Shown: positions 10,092 through 18,239 of the stretch, one piece after another | Position numbering within the stretch: the stretch's first letter is position 1 | Layout: each line of letters opens with the position of its first letter | Assembly: GCF_004920405.1 (NCBI RefSeq) | Contig: NZ_RFLV01000001.1 | Location: 1,798,001-1,862,000 of the forward strand | Direction: 5' to 3' | Source of the DNA: Pseudomonas leptonychotis | Lineage (GTDB): Bacteria > Pseudomonadota > Gammaproteobacteria > Pseudomonadales > Pseudomonadaceae | Length of the DNA: 64,000 nucleotides | The notes under the pieces: generated by a model | Seen by the model: only the letters and a program-made list of their open reading frames with translations | The model's database searches: none | What the model was told of the DNA's origin: nothing | Program-made: the position numbers and the translations under genes

Positions 10092-11510
10092 TCAGGCAAC
10101 ATTGTGTAAATAGGGTTTCCAGCTTTCCGGAATACGTTCCAGTTGTGGGTAGCCAAGGCTGCGCAAATGCCCGCCTGCGAGCAGGAAAGGCGTGTGGCGT
10201 AACGCTTGTGGCACGTCGCGCAACTCCGGTAGCCAGAGGCTGATGTACTGGGCGTCAGGGTCGTATTCGCGGGCCTGGCGCAGCGCATTGAACGCCCGGT
10301 TATGCCGGGGGTCGTTGCCCACACCGGCCAGGTAGGCCCAGTTGCCCCAGTTACTGGCCGGGTCATAGTCAATCAGATGCTCCTCGAACCAGGCCGCGCC
10401 GTGGCGCCAGTCTTGCTGCAGGTCATTGATCAGGTAGCTGGCAACCACCTGCCTGCCGCGGTTGGACATAAAACCGGTGGCGGCCAGTTCGCGCATATTG
10501 GCATCCACCAACGGCATGCCGGTGCGCCCGCGCGACCAGTCCTGAAGGCGTTGATCCAGTTGTTGCGGTGCGCGTTCAGTGGCTTTCAGGCCTCCTGATT
10601 TAAACAGCGCACTGCCGTGGCGTAATAGCGTCCAGCGGAAGAAATCGCGCCAGAGCATCTCGACCCACAACCAATGGGTCGAATCATTGCGTTTGTACTG
10701 CGCTTCATGGCGGCGCAGTTCGGCCACCACCCGGCGTGCAGACAGGCTGCCATTAGCCAGCCAGGGTGAAAACTTGGAAGAGTACTCACTGCCGATCATG
10801 CCGTTGCGGGTGTCTTTGTACTGCCTTACACCCTGGGTTTTCCACAGGTAATCACGCAGCCGACTAAGGGCTGCCGGCTCACCGCCGGCAAACGGGAAGG
10901 CGCTGGCCGGCACGCTAAGCGGCTCGCCCAAACCCAGTTGCGACAGCGTTGGCAGCGGCTGCATCAGGGCCAGCGCACCATCGGGCAGCCCAGGTAAACG
11001 ATCCGGGGCATGACGTGGCTGGAACACCTGTAAACGCTCTTCCACCAGGCTGCGAAAGCGGCTGAACACATGCGGCAACTGATCAAGGGTGAAGGGCAGC
11101 TCCTCTGCATGCAGCAGGTTGTTGGTCGGTGCTTGCTGCAATGCAACATCGCCAAGGCCCTGAGCCACGCGCGCCACTTGGGCGCGTTCATCGGGCGCCA
11201 CTTCTTCGAGAGTCAGCACCTGATCCAGCTTGAATTGAGCAACCAGCTGAGGGATGACCTGTTCTGCTGTGCCGATGATCACCAGCAGGTGCGAGCCGCG
11301 CTGCCGCAACTCGCTCTCCAATGCCACCAAGCTTTCCAGCAGGAAGCGCGCACGGTGCACACCCATGCGCCGCATACCAAAAGCGTTGAGTTGGAGCAGC
11401 TCAGGGTCCAGTACATACACCGGCAGTAAGCACTCGGCAGCCAGGCCTGCTTGCAGGGCGGGGTGGTCATCAAGGCGTAGATCCTGTTTGAACCACAGCA
11501 GGGCGCGCAT
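10092..11510 (-). CDS. CRY-DASH family cryptochrome/photolyase
   Basis: A flavoprotein of 472 residues from the ATG at 11510 (N-terminus MRALLWFKQDLRLDDHPAL). It has the antenna-binding alpha/beta domain followed by the FAD-binding helical domain. Readable signatures include GSEYSSKFSPWLANGSLSARR, MSNRGRQVVASYLINDL and DPASNWGNWAYLAGVGNDPR, typical of the DASH subgroup, which repairs pyrimidine dimers mainly in single-stranded DNA. An in-frame ATG 12 codons further up has no ribosome-binding site, whereas GGGAG lies 9 nt before the chosen start. A classical class I photolyase is possible but less likely from the motifs. Confidence 0.9.
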   Translation of the reverse strand: MRALLWFKQDLRLDDHPALQAGLAAECLLPVYVLDPELLQLNAFGMRRMGVHRARFLLESLVALESELRQRGSHLLVIIGTAEQVIPQLVAQFKLDQVLTLEEVAPDERAQVARVAQGLGDVALQQAPTNNLLHAEELPFTLDQLPHVFSRFRSLVEERLQVFQPRHAPDRLPGLPDGALALMQPLPTLSQLGLGEPLSVPASAFPFAGGEPAALSRLRDYLWKTQGVRQYKDTRNGMIGSEYSSKFSPWLANGSLSARRVVAELRRHEAQYKRNDSTHWLWVEMLWRDFFRWTLLRHGSALFKSGGLKATERAPQQLDQRLQDWSRGRTGMPLVDANMRELAATGFMSNRGRQVVASYLINDLQQDWRHGAAWFEEHLIDYDPASNWGNWAYLAGVGNDPRHNRAFNALRQAREYDPDAQYISLWLPELRDVPQALRHTPFLLAGGHLRSLGYPQLERIPESWKPYLHNVA

Positions 11511-11539
11511 CGGTTTAATCTCCCAGTCAGTACAAGACT

Positions 11540-11563
11540 TATACATATCAATATATCTGTACA
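11540..11563. promoter_or_regulatory. Candidate operator upstream of the photolyase gene
   Basis: An AT-rich segment 30-55 nt before the photolyase start carries TATACA (11540-11545) and TGTACA (11558-11563), an imperfect inverted pair separated by 12 nt. Light-responsive MerR-family (LitR/CarH) regulators control photolyase genes in pseudomonads and bind TGTACA-like dyads, so this is a plausible but unproven site. Confidence 0.3.
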
Positions 11564-11689
11564 GTTTTTAGTCTAGCAGCGTCAGCCTTACATTGCTTCG
11601 GCACTAGACCAGCGTGATGGTTCTGCCAGATCAAAGGCGTCTTCTACTGCGTAAGACACTAAACTCTGCTGATCGTCTGAGGAGTTGTT

Positions 11690-12283
11690 ATGGAAATTTT
11701 CGGCATTGCCGCGTTGATCTTTCTGGTTACGGATCCTTTCGGCAATATCGCCATTTTTATCGCGGCATTAAAGAACGTGCCGGCTAAGCGTCGACTGTGG
11801 GTGGCGGCGCGTGAGCTGTTGTTTGCCTTGGCACTGCTGATGCTCTTCCTCACCTTTGGTGACAAAGTGCTTAGCGCTTTGGGGCTGTCGCGGGAGGCAA
11901 CTTCGATTGCCGGCGGTATCATCCTGTTTGTGATCGCCATGCGCCTGATCTTCCCCGGTCCCCAGGGTGTGTTGGGTGATGTGCCGGATGGCGAACCGAT
12001 GCTGGTGCCGTTGGCTACCCCGGCGGTGGCGGGCCCATCGGCGCTGGCGGTGTTGATGACCCTGCGCAATACCCACGAAGGGGCGCTCTGGGAGCTTTAT
12101 GCCGCTGTGCTATTAGCGTGGGCGGCGACCGCATTTATTTTGTTGCAGGCCTCGTTGCTGCAGCGTTTTCTTGGACCTCGCGGGTTGACCGCAGTGGAGC
12201 GCTTGATGGGCATGCTGTTGATCATGCTCAGCGTCGATATGCTGCTGGATAACCTGCAAAGCGTGTTGCATATCAACCCATGA
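11690..12283 (+). CDS. MarC/UPF0056 family integral membrane protein
   Basis: A 197-residue inner-membrane protein with about six hydrophobic segments. It opens with IFGIAALIFLVTDPFGNIAIF, the conserved MarC-family N-terminus, and continues with TPAVAGPSALAVLM. The family is sometimes described as small neutral amino acid transporters (YhgN-like), but the substrate is not established. Its stop overlaps the start of the downstream amidase by 4 bp (ATGA), so the two genes are translationally coupled. Confidence 0.88.
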   Translation: MEIFGIAALIFLVTDPFGNIAIFIAALKNVPAKRRLWVAARELLFALALLMLFLTFGDKVLSALGLSREATSIAGGIILFVIAMRLIFPGPQGVLGDVPDGEPMLVPLATPAVAGPSALAVLMTLRNTHEGALWELYAAVLLAWAATAFILLQASLLQRFLGPRGLTAVERLMGMLLIMLSVDMLLDNLQSVLHINP

Positions 12284-13065
12284 GAGTTTTTTGTTTAAGT
12301 GTTCTGTTTGCGCTGCTGGCCGGTTGCAGCAACAGCCTGCAAATTGACGACAGCTACATCGCTAGCGGGCAAAACAGCCGCGTGCAGTACATCGTGCTGC
12401 ATTACACCTCCACCGATTTTGCGCGCTCGCTGCAACTGCTGACCCAAGGCGAGGTGAGCAGTCATTACCTGATCGGCGAGGCTCCTGCGACTGTCTACCG
12501 TCTAGTGGATGAAAACCGCCGTGCCTGGCACGCTGGTGTCAGCCAATGGCAGGGGCGTACCTGGCTCAATGGCACCACGATTGGCATCGAGCTGGTCAAT
12601 CAGGGTTTTTACGATGGTCCCAACGGTCGTTACTGGCAGCCCTTTGCGCCAGCGCAAATCGATGCATTGGTCGTGCTGCTCAAGGGCATCATGCAGCGCC
12701 ATCAACTGCCCCCTGGCAGCATCATTGCGCACAGCGATATCGCCCCGCAGCGCAAGGTTGATCCAGGCCCGCTATTTCCCTGGAAGCGCCTCGCCGATGA
12801 AGGCTTGCTGCCGTGGCCGGACGCCGATGCAGTTGCGCGGCAACACGCCTTGTTCAGTACCCGCTTGCCGAGCGTGCAGTGGTTCCAGGAGCAGCTTGCA
12901 CGCCAAGGCTACGCGGTGCCCATGCAGGGTGAGTTGGATCCGGCCACACGCAATGTAATCGTGGCTTTTCAAATGAAGTACCGGCCTGCGCGCTATGACG
13001 GCGAGCCGGATGCTGAGACAGCGGCGTTGCTACTGGTGCTGGCCGGTATGCAAGCCTCGCGCTGA
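12280..13065 (+). CDS. ampDh2: N-acetylmuramoyl-L-alanine amidase AmpDh2-like (lipoprotein)
   Basis: A zinc amidase that cuts the stem peptide from muramic acid in peptidoglycan. The 261-residue protein has a lipoprotein signal with lipobox LAGC (Cys16) and an Amidase_2 domain. Zinc ligands are readable as His41 in IVLHYTS and His and Asp in AHSDIAPQRKVDPGP. A C-terminal peptidoglycan-binding helical domain (about residues 195-250) follows. Lipidation suggests anchoring in the outer membrane, facing the periplasm. In P. aeruginosa the orthologue AmpDh2 sits next to kinB–algB, as is nearly the case here, and shares duty with AmpD in recycling and ampC control. Confidence 0.9.
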   Translation: MRVFCLSVLFALLAGCSNSLQIDDSYIASGQNSRVQYIVLHYTSTDFARSLQLLTQGEVSSHYLIGEAPATVYRLVDENRRAWHAGVSQWQGRTWLNGTTIGIELVNQGFYDGPNGRYWQPFAPAQIDALVVLLKGIMQRHQLPPGSIIAHSDIAPQRKVDPGPLFPWKRLADEGLLPWPDADAVARQHALFSTRLPSVQWFQEQLARQGYAVPMQGELDPATRNVIVAFQMKYRPARYDGEPDAETAALLLVLAGMQASR

Positions 13066-13131
13066 GCCTCGGCTGTACAGCGTCCTGCACGATTAATGGG
13101 CACGCTGGGCTGCTCTGACCTTGATATAAAC

Positions 13132-13165
13132 AACCGCCTTGGCAATGCCTGCCAAGGCGGTTTTT
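13132..13165 (+). terminator. Terminator after the MarC–amidase operon
   Basis: A perfect 13-bp stem (AACCGCCTTGGCA and its complement at 13150-13162) has a 5-nt loop and is followed by a T tract. Confidence 0.92.
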
Positions 13166-13233
13166 CTGTATGTGTTTGCCTGTTTTTAGACTGTCTGTTG
13201 GTGGATCGTTCTGGTGATGCTCTTTTGTCGAAA

Positions 13234-13279
13234 AATGTATACAAAGTTGTAGCCAAGAGCTTTTGACTTTGTCTACATT
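13234..13279. promoter_or_regulatory. Paired inverted operator sites before the nucleobase permease
   Basis: Two 14-bp arms, 13234-13247 and 13266-13279, are inverted repeats matching at 13 of 14 positions. Each contains a small palindrome, TGTATACA (13236-13243) and TGTCTACA (13270-13277), 34 bp apart. GntR regulators of the FadR subfamily use TNGTATACNA-like sites, so such a purine-responsive repressor is a reasonable guess. The sites end 32 nt before the start codon. Confidence 0.5.
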
Positions 13280-13311
13280 GGCTGCACAAGAACAACAGCG
13301 AGAACCTCAGC

Positions 13312-14793
13312 ATGTCGATTTCACCTGTTACGCCGTCCTCTGTGCCGCGCCCGGAAGACGAAAACCTCGGTATCGGTGCCAACCTCGCCTATGGCCTGCA
13401 ACATGTGTTGACCATGTACGGTGGCATTGTTGCCGTGCCGCTGATCGTCGGCCAGGCTGCAGGTCTGTCGCCAGCGGATATCGGCCTACTGATCGCCGCA
13501 TCACTGTTTGCCGGCGGGTTGGCGACCTTGCTGCAAACCCTGGGTTTACCGTTTTTCGGTTGTCAGCTGCCGCTGGTGCAGGGCGTGTCCTTTGCCGGCG
13601 TGGCCACCATGATTGCGATCATTGGCAGCGATGGCGCCGGGGGCCTGCCTGCGGTGCTGGGCGCGGTGATGGCGGCCTCGGCTATCGGGCTGTTGATAAC
13701 CCCGGTGTTTTCACGAATTACTAAATTCTTCCCACCGCTGGTGAATGGGATCGTGATTACCATCATCGGCTTGACCTTGATGCCGGTGGCGGCGCGTTGG
13801 GCAATGGGCGGTAACAGCCAGGCGGCTGATTTTGGCAGCATGGCCAATATCGGCCTGGCCGCACTGACCCTGGTTACGGTGCTGCTGCTGAGCAAATTAG
13901 GCAGTTCAAGCATCTCGCGCTTGTCGATTCTGCTGGCCATGGTCATTGGCACCCTGGTGGCGCTTGCACTGGGTATGGCGGACTTCTCCAAGATCACCGA
14001 AGGGCCGATGGTGGCATTCCCCAGCCCCTTCCATTTCGGTATGCCGACCTTTCACGTGGCCGCCATCATCTCCATGTTTATTGTGATTATTGTCACCTTG
14101 GTGGAAACCTCGGCAGACATCCTCGCCGTGGGTGACATCATTGAAACCAAGGTCGACTCCAAGCGGCTCGGCAATGGTCTGCGCGCCGACATGATCTCCA
14201 GCATGTTTGCGCCGATCTTCGGCTCCTTCACCCAAAGCGCCTTCGCCCAGAATGTGGGCCTGGTGGCTGTAACTGGGGTTAAGAGCCGCTATGTGGTGGC
14301 ATCGGCGGGGTTGATTCTGGTGACCTTGGGTCTGCTTCCGGTGATGGGGCGCCTAGTAGCTGCCGTACCCACGGCGGTATTGGGCGGGGCGGGTGTGGTG
14401 CTGTTCGGCACCGTGGCAGCCAGTGGCATTCGCACCCTGTCTAAGGTTGACTACCGCAACAATATGAACCTGATTATCGTCGCCACCTCGATTGGCTTCG
14501 GCATGATCCCGATTGCCGCGCCGGCTTTTTATCATCACTTCCCAGCCTGGTTCGAAACCATTTTCCATTCCGGCATCAGCTCGGCGGCGATCATGGCGAT
14601 TGTGCTGAATTTGGCGTTCAACCACTTCAAAACAGGCAACTCGGACCAGCAGTCAGTATTCGTCGCCGGCAGCGAACGCACCCTGCGCTACCAGGATATT
14701 GCGGCGCTCAACGATGGCGACTACTTCAAGGGTGGCAAGCTGTTCGATGCACAGGGTAAAGAGGTGCCGCTACTCAAAGAAGCGGCGCATTGA
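13312..14793 (+). CDS. Nucleobase:cation symporter-2 (NCS2) family permease, uric acid/xanthine type
   Basis: A 493-residue inner-membrane transporter with about 12-14 hydrophobic segments. Family features include GLQHVLTMYGGIVAVPLIVG near the N-terminus, LPLVQGVSFAGVATM, and the NCS2 signature region around QNVGLVAVTGVKSRYV in the second half. The sequence fits the xanthine/uric acid subgroup better than the uracil subgroup, but the substrate needs an assay. It is monocistronic, between a terminator and the convergent kinB gene. A paired operator lies in its leader. Confidence 0.88.
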   Translation: MSISPVTPSSVPRPEDENLGIGANLAYGLQHVLTMYGGIVAVPLIVGQAAGLSPADIGLLIAASLFAGGLATLLQTLGLPFFGCQLPLVQGVSFAGVATMIAIIGSDGAGGLPAVLGAVMAASAIGLLITPVFSRITKFFPPLVNGIVITIIGLTLMPVAARWAMGGNSQAADFGSMANIGLAALTLVTVLLLSKLGSSSISRLSILLAMVIGTLVALALGMADFSKITEGPMVAFPSPFHFGMPTFHVAAIISMFIVIIVTLVETSADILAVGDIIETKVDSKRLGNGLRADMISSMFAPIFGSFTQSAFAQNVGLVAVTGVKSRYVVASAGLILVTLGLLPVMGRLVAAVPTAVLGGAGVVLFGTVAASGIRTLSKVDYRNNMNLIIVATSIGFGMIPIAAPAFYHHFPAWFETIFHSGISSAAIMAIVLNLAFNHFKTGNSDQQSVFVAGSERTLRYQDIAALNDGDYFKGGKLFDAQGKEVPLLKEAAH

Positions 14794-14870
14794 GGTCGGC
14801 AGCGGCGGCGCGGATCAGCGCCGCCGGTTGGCATGGTTGAAGGTGGCGCTGGTTGCTAGGCGCCACTTAC

Positions 14871-16664
14871 TCAGGCCACGTTCGGGGGGCAGGTTGGCAG
14901 CAGTACATAGAACTGTGTGCCCTGGCCTATCCGTGATTTCACCCCGATATAACCGCCGTGCAATTGCACGATTTCCTTGCACAAGGCCAGGCCCAGGCCC
15001 GCGCCGCCTTTCTTGCGGCTGACCTGCACGAACGGCTCGAAAATCCGCGCTTGTTGGCGAAACGCAATACCCTCGCCGTTGTCGGTCACGCTTAGCTCAA
15101 CCCGCTCACCCTGTGAGCTGGCGCGTAAGTGCACGGTACCGCCGGGGTGACTGTGGCGCAGTGCGTTGCCAATCAGGTTGTCGAGTACCCGTTCGATTTG
15201 CCCTGGGTCGATCTGCAGGAGCGGTAGGTTCTCTTCTACATCGCAATACAACGTCACCTGCAGCTCATCGGCTTGAGCGCTGAATCGCTGCTGGGCTAGG
15301 CGCAGCAGCGGTTCAATGCTGCACTCGACACACTCAAGGGTTTGTAAGCCATTCTGGTAACGCGAGAAATTCAGCAGGTCGTTGATCAGGCGCAACAGGC
15401 GCTGCATTTCTTCATCGACCGTGCTCAGCAGATCTGCTTCACGGGTTTCGGCAGCAAAGCTCACCCGCTCCTGCAGCAGGGAGAAGGCCATCAGCATGCC
15501 GGTGACCGGGGTGCGCAGCTCATGTGAAGCGCGTAACACGAATTCGCTACGCACCCGTTCGAACGCGCGCTGTTCGGTGACATCGCGCAGCACCATCACC
15601 GCGCCCAGCGGGCGTTCGCCGTCGTGGCTGACTGCCGCGAGGCTATAAGCCAGTAATCGGGGCTCACCATCGATGTCGACTTGCAGGTCTTCCAGCGCCT
15701 CTTCCAGAGGCTCGCCGTGTATCACACGGTACAGCTGGGTTGGCAGGTCAGAGCGCTGCAGGCTCAATTCGGGTTGCTGTCCCAGGTGGCTTTCATTCCA
15801 GCCCAGCTGGCGTTGCGCGACTGGGTTGAAGTGCTCGACGTTGCCTTGGCGATCAAAAATCAGCAGGCCGTCGTCAATGCTGTCGAGTACCGCGTTTAAG
15901 CGTTGTTGCTCGATTTTCAGGGCCTGGATATCGCTGCTTCTGAAGCTGTGCAAGGCCTCGGCCATTAAGCCGAAACGCCGGCTCAATGAAGCGATTTCGT
16001 TCACCGGGGTAATGGGCAGGCTGACTTGAAAGTCGCCACGACCGATCTGGTCAGCAGCGGTGGCCAACTCTTCAATCGGCCGGCCAAAGCGCCGGGCGAT
16101 GCTGTGCGCGGTGACAAAGCTGATCAGCAGCACCGCCAGACCAATCATCCCAAGCAGTGCGGTAATCAGCCGGGTGCGTTCGCGAATGTCTTGCTGCCCC
16201 AGGTTAACTTGGTTGACGTAGTGCATTTGCATGGCATTGATGCTGTCGCGCAGGTCGCGCAAGGCCAGGTTGAAATTGTCGTCCTTGAGTAGGTGCCGGC
16301 GCACCTCGGCAGGGGAGCTTAGGAATTTTTGATAGTTGCTGTAGGCCTGCTTGATCGTGATAACCGATTGGTCATCGTTGGCATTCAGCGCCCCATCAGC
16401 GGCCTTGGCCAGCCACTCATCGAAGCGCGTATCCGACGCTTTCAATGCTTGGCGGTCGAGCTTGTCGGAAATGATCAGGATCACTTGGGTACCCATCTCT
16501 TGGCGCAAGCCGAGCGAGGCATCCAGGATGTCCATGTTACGGGTCATGGTCTCATCTTGGGTTTTGCTCAGCTGCCACACACTGAACATGCCCAGCAGCA
16601 AGCCGATCATGGAGGCAGTAACCAGTGCGCCACCGCTGATGAATAACTGGCTGCGCAGCCTCAT
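14871..16664 (-). CDS. kinB: Sensor histidine kinase/phosphatase KinB
   Basis: Membrane partner of AlgB, controlling alginate and virulence genes. The 597-residue protein has TM1 at about residues 8-30, a periplasmic sensor of roughly 135 residues and TM2 at about 165-186. A HAMP domain follows, then a PAS domain (about 250-365), HisKA with phospho-acceptor His381 in ASHELRTP, and a HATPase with an N box (LIGNALRHS) and G boxes. Pro386 in the H-box is the residue known to matter for phosphatase activity in P. aeruginosa KinB. The gene overlaps algB by 4 bp, so the two are coupled, with algB first. Confidence 0.96.
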   Translation of the reverse strand: MRLRSQLFISGGALVTASMIGLLLGMFSVWQLSKTQDETMTRNMDILDASLGLRQEMGTQVILIISDKLDRQALKASDTRFDEWLAKAADGALNANDDQSVITIKQAYSNYQKFLSSPAEVRRHLLKDDNFNLALRDLRDSINAMQMHYVNQVNLGQQDIRERTRLITALLGMIGLAVLLISFVTAHSIARRFGRPIEELATAADQIGRGDFQVSLPITPVNEIASLSRRFGLMAEALHSFRSSDIQALKIEQQRLNAVLDSIDDGLLIFDRQGNVEHFNPVAQRQLGWNESHLGQQPELSLQRSDLPTQLYRVIHGEPLEEALEDLQVDIDGEPRLLAYSLAAVSHDGERPLGAVMVLRDVTEQRAFERVRSEFVLRASHELRTPVTGMLMAFSLLQERVSFAAETREADLLSTVDEEMQRLLRLINDLLNFSRYQNGLQTLECVECSIEPLLRLAQQRFSAQADELQVTLYCDVEENLPLLQIDPGQIERVLDNLIGNALRHSHPGGTVHLRASSQGERVELSVTDNGEGIAFRQQARIFEPFVQVSRKKGGAGLGLALCKEIVQLHGGYIGVKSRIGQGTQFYVLLPTCPPNVA

Positions 16665-18007
16665 AAGCCGAGCTGCTTACGTTTGCGATAGAGCGTGGAG
16701 GCATCAATGCCCAGCGTTTTAGCAGCCTGGTCGAGGGTGCTGCTGTTGGCCAGTACCGCGCTGATGTGGGCTTTTTCCAGGTCTTCTAGGCTCATTTCGC
16801 CGCCGACATACGGGCTGTTCAGCTCTTCATTGAGGTTAAGGCCCAAATGGCTGACCTGTACCTGTTGTTCCGGGCACAGAATGCTTGCGCGCTCGATCAC
16901 GTTGCGCAACTCACGAATGTTGCCCGGCCAGGGGTAGTTGAGCAGGGCCTCGCGGGCTTCATCACTAAAGGCGCGGGCGGGGCGGGCGTAGTCGCTGACA
17001 AAGCGGGCAAGAAAGCGCTCGGCCAGTACCAGAATGTCTTCGCGGCGCTCACGCAGGGCCGGCAGGGTGAGGGTGATGACATTGAGGCGGTACTTTAAAT
17101 CTTCACGGAACTGGCCGTTCTTGGCCATTTCATCGAGGTCGAGGTTGGTGGCCGCGAGGATGCGTACATCGGCCTGGCGGGTTTGCGGATCGCCAATGCG
17201 TTCGTAAACCTTGTCTTGAATAAAGCGCAGCAGCTTGGGCTGCAGAGCCAGCGGGAAATCGCCAATTTCATCGAGAAACAAGGTGCCGCCATCTGCCTGG
17301 CTGACGCGGCCCTGGGTGCTTTCAGTGGCCCCAGTGAATGAGCCGCGGTTGTGGCCGAACAGTTCGCTTTCCATCAGCTCGGCGCTCAGCGACGGGCAGT
17401 TGATGGTGACGCAGGCTTTTTTCGCGCGCTTGCTCCAGCCATGGATGGCCTGGGCCAGTTCGCCCTTACCCGTACCAGACTCGCCGAGAATGAGGATGTT
17501 GGCGTCAGTGTCGGCGACCTGTTTAGCGGTTTGCAGCACCGCCATCATGGCCGGGTTATTTGAGTCCAGGCCTTCACCCGGTTTACGCACGCTGCCTTCG
17601 AGGTGCTCCAGGCGCTCAGCCAAACGGCGAATTTCCAGTTGTTTGGCAGCGGCCAGGCGTAATTGGTCAGGGCTGCAGGGCTTCACCACATAATCAGCCG
17701 CACCCGCCTGGATCGCATCCACCGCGGTGTCCACCGCCGAGTGGGCGGTAATCATCACTACGCGCATCCATGGCGCCTGCACGCGCATGTGCGCGAGCAC
17801 CTCAAGGCCATCATCGTCACCCAGGCGCAGGTCGAGAAAACATAAGTCGAACACCTGACGCAGCAGCAGCGCATCGGCCTGAGCCGCGCTGGTGGCTGTG
17901 CTGACTTGATAGCCCTCATCTTCCAGGCAATAGCGGAAGGTTCGCAGGATGGCCGGCTCATCATCGACCAGCAGAATGCGTCCGAGTGGCTGGGCTGGGG
18001 TGTCCAT
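16661..18007 (-). CDS. algB: NtrC-family response regulator AlgB
   Basis: A 448-residue DNA-binding regulator of alginate synthesis. The receiver domain (about residues 9-125) has the phospho-acceptor Asp59 in LCFLDLRLG. The AAA+ domain carries Walker A GESGTGKGE and DGGTLFLDEIGDFPL. A Fis-type helix-turn-helix ends the protein (LDQAAKTLGIDASTLYRKRKQL). The sigma54-contact loop reads GSFTGA in place of the usual GAFTGA. The ATG at 18007 is chosen for its AGGAG site and its match to the AlgB N-terminus MDTPAQPLGRILLVDDE. Its promoter region is shared with a sigma54-type promoter facing the other way, making AlgB a candidate activator there. Confidence 0.96.
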   Translation of the reverse strand: MDTPAQPLGRILLVDDEPAILRTFRYCLEDEGYQVSTATSAAQADALLLRQVFDLCFLDLRLGDDDGLEVLAHMRVQAPWMRVVMITAHSAVDTAVDAIQAGAADYVVKPCSPDQLRLAAAKQLEIRRLAERLEHLEGSVRKPGEGLDSNNPAMMAVLQTAKQVADTDANILILGESGTGKGELAQAIHGWSKRAKKACVTINCPSLSAELMESELFGHNRGSFTGATESTQGRVSQADGGTLFLDEIGDFPLALQPKLLRFIQDKVYERIGDPQTRQADVRILAATNLDLDEMAKNGQFREDLKYRLNVITLTLPALRERREDILVLAERFLARFVSDYARPARAFSDEAREALLNYPWPGNIRELRNVIERASILCPEQQVQVSHLGLNLNEELNSPYVGGEMSLEDLEKAHISAVLANSSTLDQAAKTLGIDASTLYRKRKQLGL

Positions 18008-18052
18008 ATTGCTCTCCTTGGCTGTTGTGCTGAGGCTTAGTCCGTTATCTGT

Positions 18053-18100
18053 CGTGCAAGTTGCACGGCATCTAAAAGGCAATCATGCAGCCTGCATGCA
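18053..18100. promoter_or_regulatory. Upstream activator sites, module 1 (paired TGCA-N3-TGCA)
   Basis: TGCA-AGT-TGCA lies at 18055-18065, within a 7-bp-arm palindrome at 18053-18067. TGCA-GCC-TGCA lies at 18086-18096, within a 6-bp-arm palindrome at 18085-18097. The two elements are exactly 31 bp apart. An overlapping third TGCA completes at 18100. They sit between algB and the BON gene, 74 bp (centre of the second element) before the -24 GG of a sigma54-type promoter. The same arrangement recurs at 20594-20638. Confidence 0.7.
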
Positions 18101-18163
18101 GGGGATGCCTAGGCGTTATGGTTAAGTTGCTGATTTATATAGATATTTTGTTTTACAAAAGTA

Positions 18164-18179
18164 TGGCATGGGCCTTGCG
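18164..18179 (+). promoter_or_regulatory. Sigma54-type promoter, module 1 (BON gene)
   Basis: TGGCAT, 5 nt, TTGCG. The -24 GG (18165-18166) and -12 GC (18177-18178) are separated by the required 10 nt. Transcription would start near 18190, about 50 nt before the BON gene. Confidence 0.8.
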
Positions 18180-18239
18180 ATAGTGGAGTACGAGTCGCCA
18201 AAAGCGACTGAGTGACTGCAACCCATAGGAGAAATAGCC

